From SIAQ01 sp963767835 (lineage in GTDB: Bacteria; Planctomycetota; Planctomycetia; Gemmatales; Gemmataceae): a stretch of DNA of 64,000 bases. A program made the translations under genes and the position numbers. Under the pieces are notes generated by a model. It saw only the letters and a list, made by a program, of their open reading frames with translations, was not told the DNA's origin and ran no database searches. Location of the stretch: assembly GCA_963767835.1 (NCBI GenBank), contig CAVYFY010000011.1, positions 62,001 through 126,000 on the forward strand. Direction: 5' to 3'. The stretch's first letter is position 1; each line of letters starts with the position of its first letter. This document shows, piece by piece, positions 48,501 to 58,209 of this stretch.

Positions 48501-48904
48501 GGGGACTTCTTCTTGACCGAGATGCCGCGCCGCTTGACTAGATCGGGCAGGATCGGCTCGGCGAGCGATTCGCGGTTTTGCACCAGCACCTGCGAGATGT
48601 TGAGATCGGAGCCCGGCTGGAATGTCACCGTGAGGGTGTAATTGCCGTCGTTGGTACACTGGCTCGACATGTACATCATGCCTTCGACGCCATTGACCTG
48701 CTGCTCGATGGGGGCGGCGACCGTATCGGCGACAACCTGGGCATTGGCGCCGGGATAGGACGCGGAGACTTCAACGGTTGGCGGCGTGATCTCGGGATAC
48801 TGCGCGACCGGCAGCGTCTTGAGCGCGATGCTGCCGGCCAGCACGATGACGATCGACAGCACCGACGCAAAGATCGGCCGATTGATGAAGAATGTGGAGA
48901 ACAC
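45512..48904 (-). CDS. RND efflux permease (HAE1/AcrB type), pump 1
   Basis: Proton-driven resistance-nodulation-division permease of 1130 residues. N-terminus MFSTFFINRPIFASVLSIVI, porter-domain PVAQYPEITPPTVEVSASYP, the TM4 proton relay GIVVDDAIVVVEAVEHH and the duplicated second half ending in the usual helices are present. After the first six core helices it has an extra 100-residue stretch with a further hydrophobic hairpin (WLPILLGAFAALLLALIAGG) that I do not see in pump 2. The start follows the stop of pump 2 by 2 bp, so it is co-transcribed with it and the membrane fusion protein. No TolC gene is adjacent. Confidence 0.95.
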   Translation of the reverse strand: MFSTFFINRPIFASVLSIVIVLAGSIALKTLPVAQYPEITPPTVEVSASYPGANAQVVADTVAAPIEQQVNGVEGMMYMSSQCTNDGNYTLTVTFQPGSDLNISQVLVQNRESLAEPILPDLVKRRGISVKKKSPNVLMIINLFSKSGSRNDLELSNYATIQIRDELSRLPGVGDITYIGQRNYSMRLWLDPQKMASYGLNAQDVIAEVQKQNIQVAAGQIGQPPTPKGQVTQYIITTLGRLQNTDQFSNIILRNNGATLVYLKDVAWIEMGAQSYDQTCTLDGKPSVALSIYQLPGTNALEVAKRVKQRMAELRKNFRPGIDYDIVYDTTPFISESITEVYETLFDAIVLVAIVVLVFLQNWRSTLIPLIAVPVAVIGTFAAMAAIGFSLNNLTLFGLVLAIGIVVDDAIVVVEAVEHHIEHGLSPRQASIKAMEQVSGPVVAIALVLAAVFIPCAFITGIIGQFFRQFALTIAVSTVISAFNSLTLSPALSAILLKRRAKGAFEPLPWFTFVPMGAWIGHKIGIHYGKTLVGSLQELAGETSVLATNVLLQNALVFWLPILLGAFAALLLALIAGGPVNLLLSGLFRLFNLAFDWCTAAYTRTVSVLLYGSVAVLAVYSGLLALTYLGFSTTPTGFIPQQDKGYLLVNVQMPDAAAVSRTKEIVQKLEEIALKTPGVKHTVAISGQSILLGANASNYGALYLMLDDFEDRRAPALSADRIAESLQEIMQNEAPGAIINIFGAPPVEGLGTAGGIKIVLQDVGDNGLAALQEAADRAVKLGEADPRLDGLFTSFRADTPWLELVVDRAQAKDRGVSIDDVRTTLESNLGSYYINDFNRFGRTWQVNVQALGAFRQNEEDVKQLKVRNSQGGMVPLADFASVKHVSGPVLVMRYNMYTAAAIHADAGPNTSSGQAIEHLDAAANNDELPQSMRTEWTELAYLQLQTGSTAMYVFFIAVFLVFLVLAAQYESWSLPLAVILVVPMCLLCAITGVIVTKSDINIFTQIGFLVLVGLACKNAILIVEFAKAQRESGIDRFQATLDACQLRLRPIIMTSFAFILGVVPLMLSEGAGAEMRRTLGTAVFSGMLGVTIFGIFVTPVFYFVIQWLKDLRPAAPSDVDDGVLPDHHGS

Positions 48905-48906
48905 GC

Positions 48907-51900
48907 TTACACTCTCGTCTTGGGTTCGGGGCTCGCTTGCGGTTTCGCGCTCTTGTTGTCGCCGTTGACGCCATTCCGGTCATGAGCGGCGGTATGGATT
49001 AAATCATCCGCGTGTTCCTGCGCAACCGCCTCCGGCTCGGGATGCGGCCGGCCGCGCAGCAGCCAGGGCAAGCCAAGCGCCAGGATGCCGAGCACATAGC
49101 GCGACACCAGCCCGACGCGCTTCATTTCCGGCGAGGCGAACAGCGAGGTCTCCCCAAGCCCGGCGATGACGTAAAAGAACACCGGCGTCAAAAAGATTCC
49201 GAACAGCGTCACGCCGAGCATGCCGCTGAAGACCGCCGTCCCCAGGGTCTTGCGCATCTCGGCGCCGGCGCCGGTCGTCACCAACAGCGGCACCACACCG
49301 AGGATGAACGCGAACGATGTCATCAGAATGGGCCGCAAACGCAACCGGCACGCCGCCAACGTCGCGGCCCGTCGGTCCAGCCCGCCTTCCTCGTGCTTAT
49401 GCTTGGCGAATTCGACGATCAGGATGGCGTTCTTGCTCGCCAGGCCCACCAGCACCACGAAGCCGATCTGCGTGAAAATATTGATGTCCCCCTTGGTCAG
49501 CCAAACGCCCGCCAGCGACGCGAAGATGCACATCGGCACCACGAGAATCACCGCGAGCGGCAGCGACCAGCTTTCGTACTGGGCCGCCAGCACCAGGAAC
49601 ACGCACACCACCGCCAAGGGAAAGATCAGCTGGTTCCAGATATTGTTGGCGGCGTCGATCTGCATGTAATTGATCTCGGTCCACTCGAATTCCATGCCCT
49701 GAGGCAAAAGCTCGTTGCACAGCGCCTCCATCTCGTCGATTCCCTGCCCCGTCGAGACGCCGGGTTTGGTGCCGCCGAGGATTGCCGCCGCGGGATACAT
49801 GTTATAGCGGCCGATGTTGATCGGGCCGGTGATCGCCTTGACCTCGACGACCGCGCCCAAGGGAACCATACCCCCCGTGGCATTGCGGACCTTGAGCTGC
49901 CTGATCTTTTCGGGATTGTCGCGGAAATCTCCCTCCGCCTGCACGATGACCTGCCAGGTGCGGCCGAAGCGGTTGAAGTCATTGACGTAGAGGGAACCGA
50001 GATAAATCTGCAAGGTATTGAAGACATCGTTGGGATTGACGCCCATGGTCTGGCACTGCTCGCGATTGATATCGACAAAAAGCTGCGGCGTGTTGGCGCG
50101 GAAGATCGAGAACAGGTTGCCCACGACTTTGCGATTCTCCGCATGGCTGAGGATGTGCTTTTGCAGGCGAGCGCGCTCGGCGTGGTTGGTGATACCGGCG
50201 CTGGTGAGAGCGTCGGCGACGGCGTTTTCGCAGAGTTCCCTGGTCAGGAATTCATGATCGCGAAATTCGGCAAGTTGGGCATAAGCGGGTTCGGGGATCG
50301 GCTCCTTGGAACTTTCACGCAGTTCCGCCAGCGATTTCTGGCTGATGGCGAAGCGGCCCGCGTTGCCGGCGGCACAGATGCGATCGACCTGCCGTTGCAG
50401 CTCCTCGACGCCAAGGCTGCTGCGATCCTCAATGATGATCTTGAACCCGCTGGCCGACCCCAGCCCCGAGACGGCGGGGGGGTAGAAGAGCGACACCTGG
50501 GCCTCGGGCAGTTCCTCTTCGAGCAATGCCTTGGCGCGATCGGTGACGGCGAAGGCGTGCATCTTCGGATCGCGGCGCTTGCCGAATTCATCGAGCGTGA
50601 TGAAGAATTGGCCGAAGTTCGATCCGTTAGCGTTGAGCGTGAAGGACTGCCCGGCTATACCGGTGGTGTGAACGATGGAGAATTCCTCTTTCGCCCTTTT
50701 CGATTTCGGATCGAATATCTCGCTGATGCGATCCACCGCGTATTGGGTTCGGTCCATCGAGGCGGCGTCGGGGAGCTGCACGGCGACATAGAAGCGCCCC
50801 TGGTCACCGTTGGGGATGTAGCCCGCAGGGAGCTGCTTGGAGGTCCACCAGGTCAGGCCGAGCAGGACGGCGTAGATCACGAGAACAAGAGCGCTGCCGC
50901 GCAAAGCGACACCGACGGCGGCGAGATAGCCGCTGGTGCCGCGCAGGAATACCCAGTTGAACCCGCGGAAGAACCAGCCGAGGGACAAATCGAGCAGTCG
51001 GCCGAACCAATCCTTCTTCGCGCCGCGTGGCTGCAACAAAAGAGCGGCGAGGGCGGGGCTCAGGGTGAGTGAATTGAAGGCGGAAATCACGGTCGAGACG
51101 GCGATGGTCAAGGCGAATTGCCGGAAAAACATGCCGGTGATGCCGCTGATGAAGGCGCACGGGACGAAGACCGCCGAGAGAACGAGGGCCACGGCGACCA
51201 CCGGGCCGGACACCTCGCCCATCGCCTTGTGAGCCGCCGCGCGCGGGGACAATCCCGCCTCGATGTGATGCTCAACAGCTTCAACCACGACAATGGCGTC
51301 ATCGACCACGATGCCGACCGCCAGCACCAGGCCGAACATCGTCAGGATGTTCAAGCTGAAGCCGATGGCGATCATGGCCGCAAAGGTTCCAACGATTGCG
51401 ACCGGCACCGCCACCAGCGGGATGATCGCCGAGCGCCAGTTTTGCAAGAAAACCAGAACCACGATCGCCACCAGAACGATCGCCTCGATGAGCGTGTGCT
51501 CCACTTCGTTGATCGATTCAATCATGAACGGCGTCATGTCCAACGAGATTTTGTAGTCGATGTCGTCGGGAAAGTTCTTCTTCAATTCGTCGAGCCTTGT
51601 GATGACGCGTTTGGCAGTGTCAATGGAATTGGCGTCGGGGAGGGCCCAGACGGCAAGGCTGGCATTGGGGTCCATGTCGACCCGGCTCGTCGTGTCGAGG
51701 TTCTTGGCCCCCATCTCCACCCGGCCCACATCCTTGATGCGGATGCGCCGGCCCTGACCGTCGGTGCGGATGACGATTTCCTCGAATTCCTCGGGCTTGG
51801 AGAGGCGGCCGAGGACGGTGATCGGATAGGCGTGGACGGCCCCCTTCGGCTTGGCAATCGCGGGGGTGTAGCGCACCACGGAGCCGAGCGATTTGAATCC

Positions 51901-52595
51901 GGGGGTATCCTGGGTCCAGTCGCCGGTGCCGCCCATTACGCCCGCCGCCACCTGGCGATTCTGCTCGCGCAAGGCATCGGCGATGTCGCTGGCGCTCAGG
52001 TTCAAGGTCGCTAGCTTGTCCGGATCGACCCAGATGCGCATGCTGTAATCCTGCTGCCCGAACTGCTGGCAATCGCCCACCCCCTCGACACGGGAAATTT
52101 CGTCCTTGAGATAAATGGTCGCGAAGTTGCCCAGGTAAAGCTGATCGTAGCGCCCTTGGGCGAATAGATGGCGAGGACCAGCAAAATGTCCGGGTTGCGC
52201 TTGCGCGTGATCACGCCGGCTTGCTTCACCACGTCTGGCAAGAGCGGCATCGCCAGGTTGATGCGATTTTGCACCAGCACCTGGGCGAAGTTCAAATTGA
52301 CGCCGGGCCGAAATGTCACCATCAGGTTGTACGAGCCGTCGTTGTTCGACTGCGACACCATGTACATGCTGTCTTCGACGCCATTGACTTGCTGCTCGAT
52401 CGGGGCGGCCACCGAGTCGGCGACATCCTGAGCGTTGGCGCCGGCATAGTTGCACATGACATTGATGCTGGGCGGCGTGATGGGCGGATATTGCGCCACC
52501 GGAAGATTCTTCAGTGCCACTAGCCCGGCAAAGAAGATGACAATCGACAGCACGGAGGCAAAGATCGGCCGATCGATGAAAAAATGTGAAAACAT
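48907..52595 (-). CDS. RND efflux permease (HAE1/AcrB type), pump 2 (frameshifted)
   Basis: About 1229 residues restored. The first frame opens MFSHFFIDRPIFASVLSIVI and runs to LVLAIYSPKG; one base missing at about 52153-52158 shifts it, and RYDQLYLGNFATIYLKDEIS continues to the stop. The TM4 motif GIVVDDAIVVVEAVEHH is intact, as are PLAVILVVPMCIFASLAGV and FTQIGFVVLVGLASKNAIL in the second half. It has a long insertion in the second porter region (about ISQKSLAELRESSKEP to HAENRKVVGNLF) absent from pump 1. It lies between the membrane fusion protein gene and pump 1. Confidence 0.93.
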
Positions 52596-52599
52596 GAGC

Positions 52600-52684
52600 A
52601 GTGGTTAGTGGTTAGTGGTGATTGGTGATCGGTGGGTTAATGGCTGTGCAGTCTCACTAGCCACTAGCCACAATTCGCTAGCCA
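52600..52684. repeat. Palindromic repeat (GTGGTTAGTGG/CCACTAGCCAC)
   Basis: Left arm AGTGGTTAGTGGTTAGTGG and right arm CACTAGCCACTAGCCAC pair with a few mismatches. It fills the gap between the membrane fusion protein gene and pump 2 and contains the stop codon of the former. Confidence 0.65.
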
Positions 52685-53996
52685 CTCTTCTTCAAGAGCC
52701 GCACCAGTGCCATCGCCGGCGGAGCCAGCGGGGCCGACTGGTCGGGTTCGACGGCACTGCCCGGACGCACGCGCTGCATCCCCTCCTTGATAACGCGGTC
52801 GCCTTTCGTCAGGCCTTCCTGGCCCTCTTTGCCCTTCTCGGGGGGACGGATCACGCGCCATTCTCCGACGGCCTGCCCGAGCTTGACGGAGCGATATTCC
52901 ACCTCGTTCTTGTCGTTGACAACGTAGACATACTTGCGCTCCTGATCGTTTTGGATCGCCGCGTCGGGGATCAGGACCGCCTCATAGGGGGCGCCGATCG
53001 GCAAGCGGACGCGGACGAAAAGGCCGGCCTTGAGCTGCCCGGTCGGGTTGCCGATGACGCCGCGCATGCGCACGGTGCCGGTACTGGGGATGATGCGATT
53101 ATCGACGAAATCGACATAGCCGACCTTGTCCTTTTCGAATTTGGTCTCGTTCGCCAAGCGAATCAGGACAGGGAGCTTGGCGACGGACGTGTCGCGGACA
53201 TTGGCCGGCGATTGGGAACTGACCGGGGTCGCCGCCAAAAGATCGAGGTAGGTGCGCTCATCTACATCGAAATAGGCGTACATGGGATCTTCGGTGACAA
53301 TAGTCGTCAGCACCGTGTTGTCGGCGACAACCAGATTGCCCGGATCGACGTAGCGCCGGCTAATGCGCCCGGTCATGGGAGGCCGGGTCGGATCGGTCTT
53401 GTCCCGCTCCCAGACGACCTTGGTATAGTCAAGATAAAGCTTGGCCTTGTCGCGCGCCGCCTGGGTGCTGCCCACCGAAGCCACCGCTTTGTCGAAGGCG
53501 GCGATGGCGGTATCCAAATCCTCGCGGGCAATCGCCGTCTTGGCCCACAAGCCCCGGGCGCGTTCCGCGTTTTTCTCCAGCAAATCGCGGTCGGCCATCG
53601 CCAGCCGCAGATTGGCCTCGGCTTGATTCAAGTCGGCTTGATAAGGCCGGCGGTCGATCAGGAATAGCTGATCTCCCTCCTTGACGACATCCCCTTCCTT
53701 GATTCCTTTGCCCTTGAAATGGTCTCCCTGAATCGCCTCGACGAGGTGGCCCGACACGCCGCGCGAACTTCGATCATCTTTACCGCGTCCAGCCGTCCCG
53801 TAAAATCCTGAAAATCCATGACCGTGTCTGTGATCGGCCTGGTGACGACGACCTTCGGTTTCTTGGCCACCTTTGCCGCCGGCGCATTTTCGCAACCGGC
53901 CAGGCCGACCAGCAGGCCTGGCAAAAGGAGCGCGCCTAGACGTGCAACGCACCCGCGATCATTGCCTAAAGTGCCCCGCTTGAAAGAAACGCCCAT
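52678..53996 (-). CDS. RND efflux membrane fusion protein (frameshifted)
   Basis: Periplasmic adaptor of an RND tripartite pump, about 440 residues restored. Start MGVSFKRGTLG at 53996; lipoprotein signal LLPGLLVGLAGC; then VVVTRPITDTVMDFQDFTGR. The frame breaks after MIEVRA, with one base missing at about 53758-53764, and resumes as VSGHLVEAIQGDHFKGKG, followed by the coiled-coil hairpin (LNQAEANLRLAMADRDLLEKN), the beta-barrel region and a C-terminal membrane-proximal domain. First gene of the operon feeding pumps 2 and 1. Confidence 0.9.
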
Positions 53997-54271
53997 GACC
54001 CTCCCCTCGCGCAAGTCGAACCCATGATCCCTTTTGACGGCTGGGTAAATTATACTCGCCAGTCTCGAAATAATGACCACGGATTCACAAAGATTACGAT
54101 ATTGTCATCTTGGTGTCATTCGCGATGAAATCATTGCTGCCCGGCAGTATGATTTTTTTGAGAAATAATCAAAAATCCTGCTATGCCTGCCTCCAAAAAC
54201 TTGCTAAAACGTCTTACGCTCTCCACTCTTTTCTAATTATTGTAATTCCCCATTTTTTCACGGAGTCGCAC

Positions 54272-55186
54272 ATGAAACGGCGTGCTTTCACTCTGATCGA
54301 ACTACTCGTGGTGATCGCCATCATCGCCATTCTGATCGCGCTGCTGGTGCCGGCGGTTCAGAAAGTGCGCGCGGCAGCGGCGCGGGTGCAGTGCATGAAC
54401 AACATGAAGCAAATTGGGCTCGCTATCCACAATTATTACGACGCCAACAAGCACATTCCCGCGGCATTCACTTCTCCTCCCAAATCGTTTGACCAAAATT
54501 ATTACCAGTATGACGCGGGATGGGGATGGAGTGCCGCGGTTCTGCCTTACATTGATCAGGAGCCGTTATACGTAACGCTGAATGTGCAAAGCGGCACGCT
54601 GGGCACCCAAGGTGCTGGAACTTATGGGACGCTGGCCAATCCGAACCAGTGGACCCAAACCCGGATCGCCGTCTTTCGCTGCCCGTCCGACCTCGGCCCC
54701 GACCTGGACCCCCAGCGCTCCGACTTCGCGCTGTCGAATTATCGCTGCACCTGCGGTCCCAACGCGAACGAAATGGACGCCTTCTACCCGGATTACGACT
54801 GGGGCGGCTGCATGATGCAGGACAGCAAGATCACATTCACCCAAGTTAGCGATGGGACCTCCAACACCCTCATTATCGGCGAGTGCAGGTACACCTATGA
54901 CGCGAGTAATGGCTCGGGGCAAATTGCCGCGATTTGGGCGGGCATGCGCGGCACGTCGGGGAGTGTCTACATCAGCGATTGCATGTGGTGGCTGGACTCC
55001 GAAACGGCGGAGATCAACGGATCGGCAGCGCAGGCGTTCAGCAGCCAGCACGTCGGCGGCGCGTTCTGCCTGTTTTGCGACGGCACGGTCCACTTCCTTC
55101 GTCAGGGGGCGGATGTCAACAACATCATTTACATGGCCGGCCGCGCCGACGGCGTCGAAGTCAATCCGAATGACTATATCGAGTAA
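54272..55186 (+). CDS. DUF1559 type II secretion-like pseudopilin
   Basis: A 304-residue planctomycete-type pseudopilin. The N-terminal MKRRAFTLIELLVVIAIIAI is a textbook type IV/type II prepilin signal with Glu at position 5 of the mature chain, processed at the AFTLIE site by a prepilin peptidase. The DUF1559 region has the usual ENNMKQIGLAIHNYYD-like start, CPSD, and a C-terminal SSQHVGGAFCLFCDGTVHFL element. CGGAG precedes ATG 54272; the frame is open further upstream to 54110 without support. The upstream 275 bp are AT-rich and may hold the promoter. Confidence 0.93.
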   Translation: MKRRAFTLIELLVVIAIIAILIALLVPAVQKVRAAAARVQCMNNMKQIGLAIHNYYDANKHIPAAFTSPPKSFDQNYYQYDAGWGWSAAVLPYIDQEPLYVTLNVQSGTLGTQGAGTYGTLANPNQWTQTRIAVFRCPSDLGPDLDPQRSDFALSNYRCTCGPNANEMDAFYPDYDWGGCMMQDSKITFTQVSDGTSNTLIIGECRYTYDASNGSGQIAAIWAGMRGTSGSVYISDCMWWLDSETAEINGSAAQAFSSQHVGGAFCLFCDGTVHFLRQGADVNNIIYMAGRADGVEVNPNDYIE

Positions 55187-55218
55187 GACCGGCTGAATCG
55201 TTCATTCAGGTGCGCATC

Positions 55219-55386
55219 ATGAGGTCTGTTGGCATTGTCCTCGTGCTCCTTCTGCTTGCTTCGATGGCGCCGCTCGGTTGCCGGTCGAAAAAAGCCGACC
55301 CGCCGCCCAAAGCGCCCCCGATTCCAACTCCGGTGGAGGTCGAAGATGGCTCGCCTCCAGAGCCGGGATCGCACAAGATGAAGTGA
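55219..55386 (+). CDS. Small lipoprotein, 55 aa
   Basis: A 55-codon ORF starting MRSVGIVLVLLLLASMAPLG with a lipobox (PLGC, lipidated Cys at residue 21), then a short charged and Pro-rich tail (KKADPPPKAPPIPTPVEVED) ending in HKMK. It starts 32 bp after the pseudopilin stop on the same strand; planctomycete DUF1559 genes are often followed by such small lipoproteins. No function known. Confidence 0.72.
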   Translation: MRSVGIVLVLLLLASMAPLGCRSKKADPPPKAPPIPTPVEVEDGSPPEPGSHKMK

Positions 55387-55399
55387 CCGAACCGGGCGC

Positions 55400-56905
55400 T
55401 CAGGTGAGGATTCGCTCCGTCAACAACAGCAACATCAGTCCACACAGCGCCATCAGCACTCTGCAACCATTGAAGCGCAACATCACGTCGCTGGTGGACA
55501 GGTTGCCGTACTCCTTGATCATCCAGAAACCGCTGTCGGCTGGCTGCGTGGCGATGGTGACGCCGCAGGCGACGGCAAGAACAAGCAGCGTTTCGAGCCC
55601 CGGCATGGTGCGGGCCAACCCCGCCAGGAGGGCGGAAGCGGTCAGGATCGCGGCGGTCGCCGATCCGAGGGCGATGCGCACCAGGGCGGCCACGACGAAG
55701 CCGACCGCCACTGGCGTGAAAGGCAATTCCGTCATCTCGCGGGCGATGTACTCGCCGACGCCGCTCGCCCGGATCACCTCCTTGAAACCGCCTGCCGACC
55801 CGAAGAGAAAGAGCATTCCCCCCACCTCGATCAAGGCATCGCTGGTGAGCTTGCCGAGCTTTGCATGATTCCAGCCGCGCCGCAGGCCGTATACCCACAG
55901 CGCAAGCGCCGTCGGCACAAATAGGGCGACGGTCGGCTTGCCGAGAAACTGCAACCAATCCATCACCGAGTGGTTGAGCCAGGCCAGATACCGAGGCGTT
56001 TCATCCCGGGAGAGCGGCGTTCCGATCATCCAATCCGGCAAGCGCCGCCGCTGGTGTTGTGCCTGAACGCCGAAACCCGCGACGCTTGCGAAAAGCGAAT
56101 CGGGAGGCCGATGCATGTCTTGCAGCAATTTCGCGCCGAAGCCAAGCAAACTCAGGATCAACGGGGCCAGGATGATTGCCAGAGCCAGCGTGAACGATTG
56201 TGCGACACCGGGTACTCTTGCATTTGCCGCGGGTTGATTCAGGTGATCCGGCGCTTCCACCTCTTGCCGATGGGCCCACCAGCGCCCCGGACCAAACCAG
56301 CCGATGAATGCCAGCGGCAAACTCAACGCGATACCGAAGATGATCGTTTCGACCATGACGCGATCGGCATTTTGTCCCGCCAGCGTGTTGACGGCGCCGA
56401 CAATGCCGGGATGCGGCGGCACCAGCGAATGAGTGATGCCGAGGCTGAACGTCAGTGGACAAAGGAAGAACAGCAGGCTGCGCTCGGTTTCGCGCTGCAG
56501 CCGCCAGACGATCGGGATCAAGACGAGGAAAGCCACGTTGAACAGAATGGGGATACCGATGAGAAATGCCGCGAGCAGGATCGCCAGGGAGGCATGCCTG
56601 TCGCCGAACGCCTTGAGAATGCGCCGGGCGATGAGCTCGGCCGCCCCGGAGGTTTCGAGCAGGCGGCCCAGGATGGCGCCGAATGCCAGCAGCAGGGCGA
56701 CGTCGCGCAGAATGTCGCCGATGCCCTTGTGGATCGCATCGACGATTTGCGACGGCGCCAGCCCCGCGGCAAGCCCCAGGCCGAGGCTGACGACGAAGAG
56801 GGCGATGACCGCATGGACCTGATAGCGGATGACCAGAACCAGCAGAGCGATCAGCGCCGCCGCCGCGCAGATTCCGGGCCAATGGTGATCGAGGAATTCA
56901 TGCAC
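55400..56905 (-). CDS. GntP family gluconate:H+ symporter-like permease
   Basis: A 501-residue permease with about 12 helices, including AFGAILGRLLETSGAAELIARRI, LVPPHPGIVGAVN and GVTIATQPADSGFWMIKEYG, which are GntP-family signatures. It probably imports gluconate or a similar sugar acid with protons. A hydrophilic loop of about 50 residues (QAQHQRRRLPDWMIGTPLSRD) lies mid-protein, longer than in typical members. It starts 17 bp after the AI-2E gene and is probably its operon partner. Convergent with the small lipoprotein. Confidence 0.9.
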   Translation of the reverse strand: MHEFLDHHWPGICAAAALIALLVLVIRYQVHAVIALFVVSLGLGLAAGLAPSQIVDAIHKGIGDILRDVALLLAFGAILGRLLETSGAAELIARRILKAFGDRHASLAILLAAFLIGIPILFNVAFLVLIPIVWRLQRETERSLLFFLCPLTFSLGITHSLVPPHPGIVGAVNTLAGQNADRVMVETIIFGIALSLPLAFIGWFGPGRWWAHRQEVEAPDHLNQPAANARVPGVAQSFTLALAIILAPLILSLLGFGAKLLQDMHRPPDSLFASVAGFGVQAQHQRRRLPDWMIGTPLSRDETPRYLAWLNHSVMDWLQFLGKPTVALFVPTALALWVYGLRRGWNHAKLGKLTSDALIEVGGMLFLFGSAGGFKEVIRASGVGEYIAREMTELPFTPVAVGFVVAALVRIALGSATAAILTASALLAGLARTMPGLETLLVLAVACGVTIATQPADSGFWMIKEYGNLSTSDVMLRFNGCRVLMALCGLMLLLLTERILT

Positions 56906-56922
56906 CAGTCACCACCCACCAG

Positions 56923-58063
56923 TCACCTATTGGATATCAAAGTCGCGATCGGCTTGGTTTCGGGAATGTTGTCGAGGATGATTCGCACGATCACCAGCAG
57001 CGGCACGGCGAGAATGGCGCCGAAGATGCCCCAGACGGTCCACCAGAAGGTCAGCGACAACACGATCAAGAGCGGGCTGACATCGAGCCGTTGCCCGGCC
57101 ATGCGCGGCTCGATCCAGTTGCCGATGCCTTGCTGAATGCCAATGAGCGAAATGGCGATCACGATTGGCTTCCAAATTTCATCCTCGAACTGCAGAAAGC
57201 TGAGCACGATCGGCAACGTGCAGGCGACCAGGCTGCCCACGTAGGGAATGTAGTTGAGCAAAAAGATCAGCAGCGCCCAGCTGGCCGCCAACTCGACGCC
57301 AAACAAGGCAAGCACGGCATACGAAAGCAAGCCGGCCAATGCACTGACCAGCGTCTTGACCGCGATGTACTGGCTGATGGCCTGGTTGATGCTTTCGACG
57401 ATCAGCAAGAAGCGGACGCCCTGTTCATCGCCGAACGCCAGCGAAATGCGATGCGGAAAGGTAACCTTCTCGGCAATGAGGAACAGGACGAACAGAAAAA
57501 CAAGAGCAGCCCACGCGAAGGAATCCTGCAGCTGCCGAAACACCACCACGGCCGGCGCGACAAGGCGCTCTGGAGACAGCAGCTTTGCCAACTCGGTCCG
57601 GCCCGCTCCCTTCTTGTCCTTCTCCATCGGCGCCGAATTGTCATCCGGCTCGACATTCGCTTCGAACCGCCATTGGTTGATGATTCTCGTGACAATCCCG
57701 TCCAGCCGATCCGCATAGCGGCGCAACTTCGCGTCGTCGCGCGCCAACTCGGCGACGTTGGCATATACCACCGAACCGAATGCGAAGAAGCTCAGGATCA
57801 CCAGGGCGAGAATGATGCCATACGCGAAGATCGATGGAATGCCGCGGCGAATCAGCCAGCGATGGACCGGGTGCATCAGGAAGCCGAGAAAGACCGCGAC
57901 GAAGAGCGGCTGCAGCATCTCGCGGAATTCTTTGAGCAGATAGACCGACAGCACGAAAAGGACGATGCCGTAGGTGGCCATGCGCAGTGCGCTGCAAGAA
58001 CAGCGATTGATCCAGGCGTGGGCCGACGGTGCTGGGTGTGTCCGCGGGAGGCATCGGGGGCAT
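56923..58063 (-). CDS. AI-2E family transporter/permease, second paralog (frameshifted)
   Basis: About 380 residues. The natural start is MPPMPPADTPSTVGPRLDQS at 58063, preceded by GAGG; one extra base at about 57991-57997 separates it from the main frame, which continues ALRMATYGIVLFVLSVYLL. The main frame alone would give a spurious Cys/Arg/Pro-rich N-terminus starting at 58179. The family signature FLLNYIPYVGSLVACTLPI and the terminal helices are intact. Paralogous to 7774-8975, with an acidic/Lys-rich segment (EPDDNSAPMEKDKKGAG) in the extracytoplasmic region. Confidence 0.88.
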
Positions 58064-58209
58064 GGCGTTTCCTCGGGCTGGCTCTCCTTGCGTTGTATGC
58101 CCAGGGGGCGTCGGTCGGCAAATCGGGTTGTCTGCCGGAACTTGTGTGCAAAACCGCCGAGTGAACTTCGCAGTTGCATGTCGGGGATCGTGTCGATTAC
58201 AATACCACC

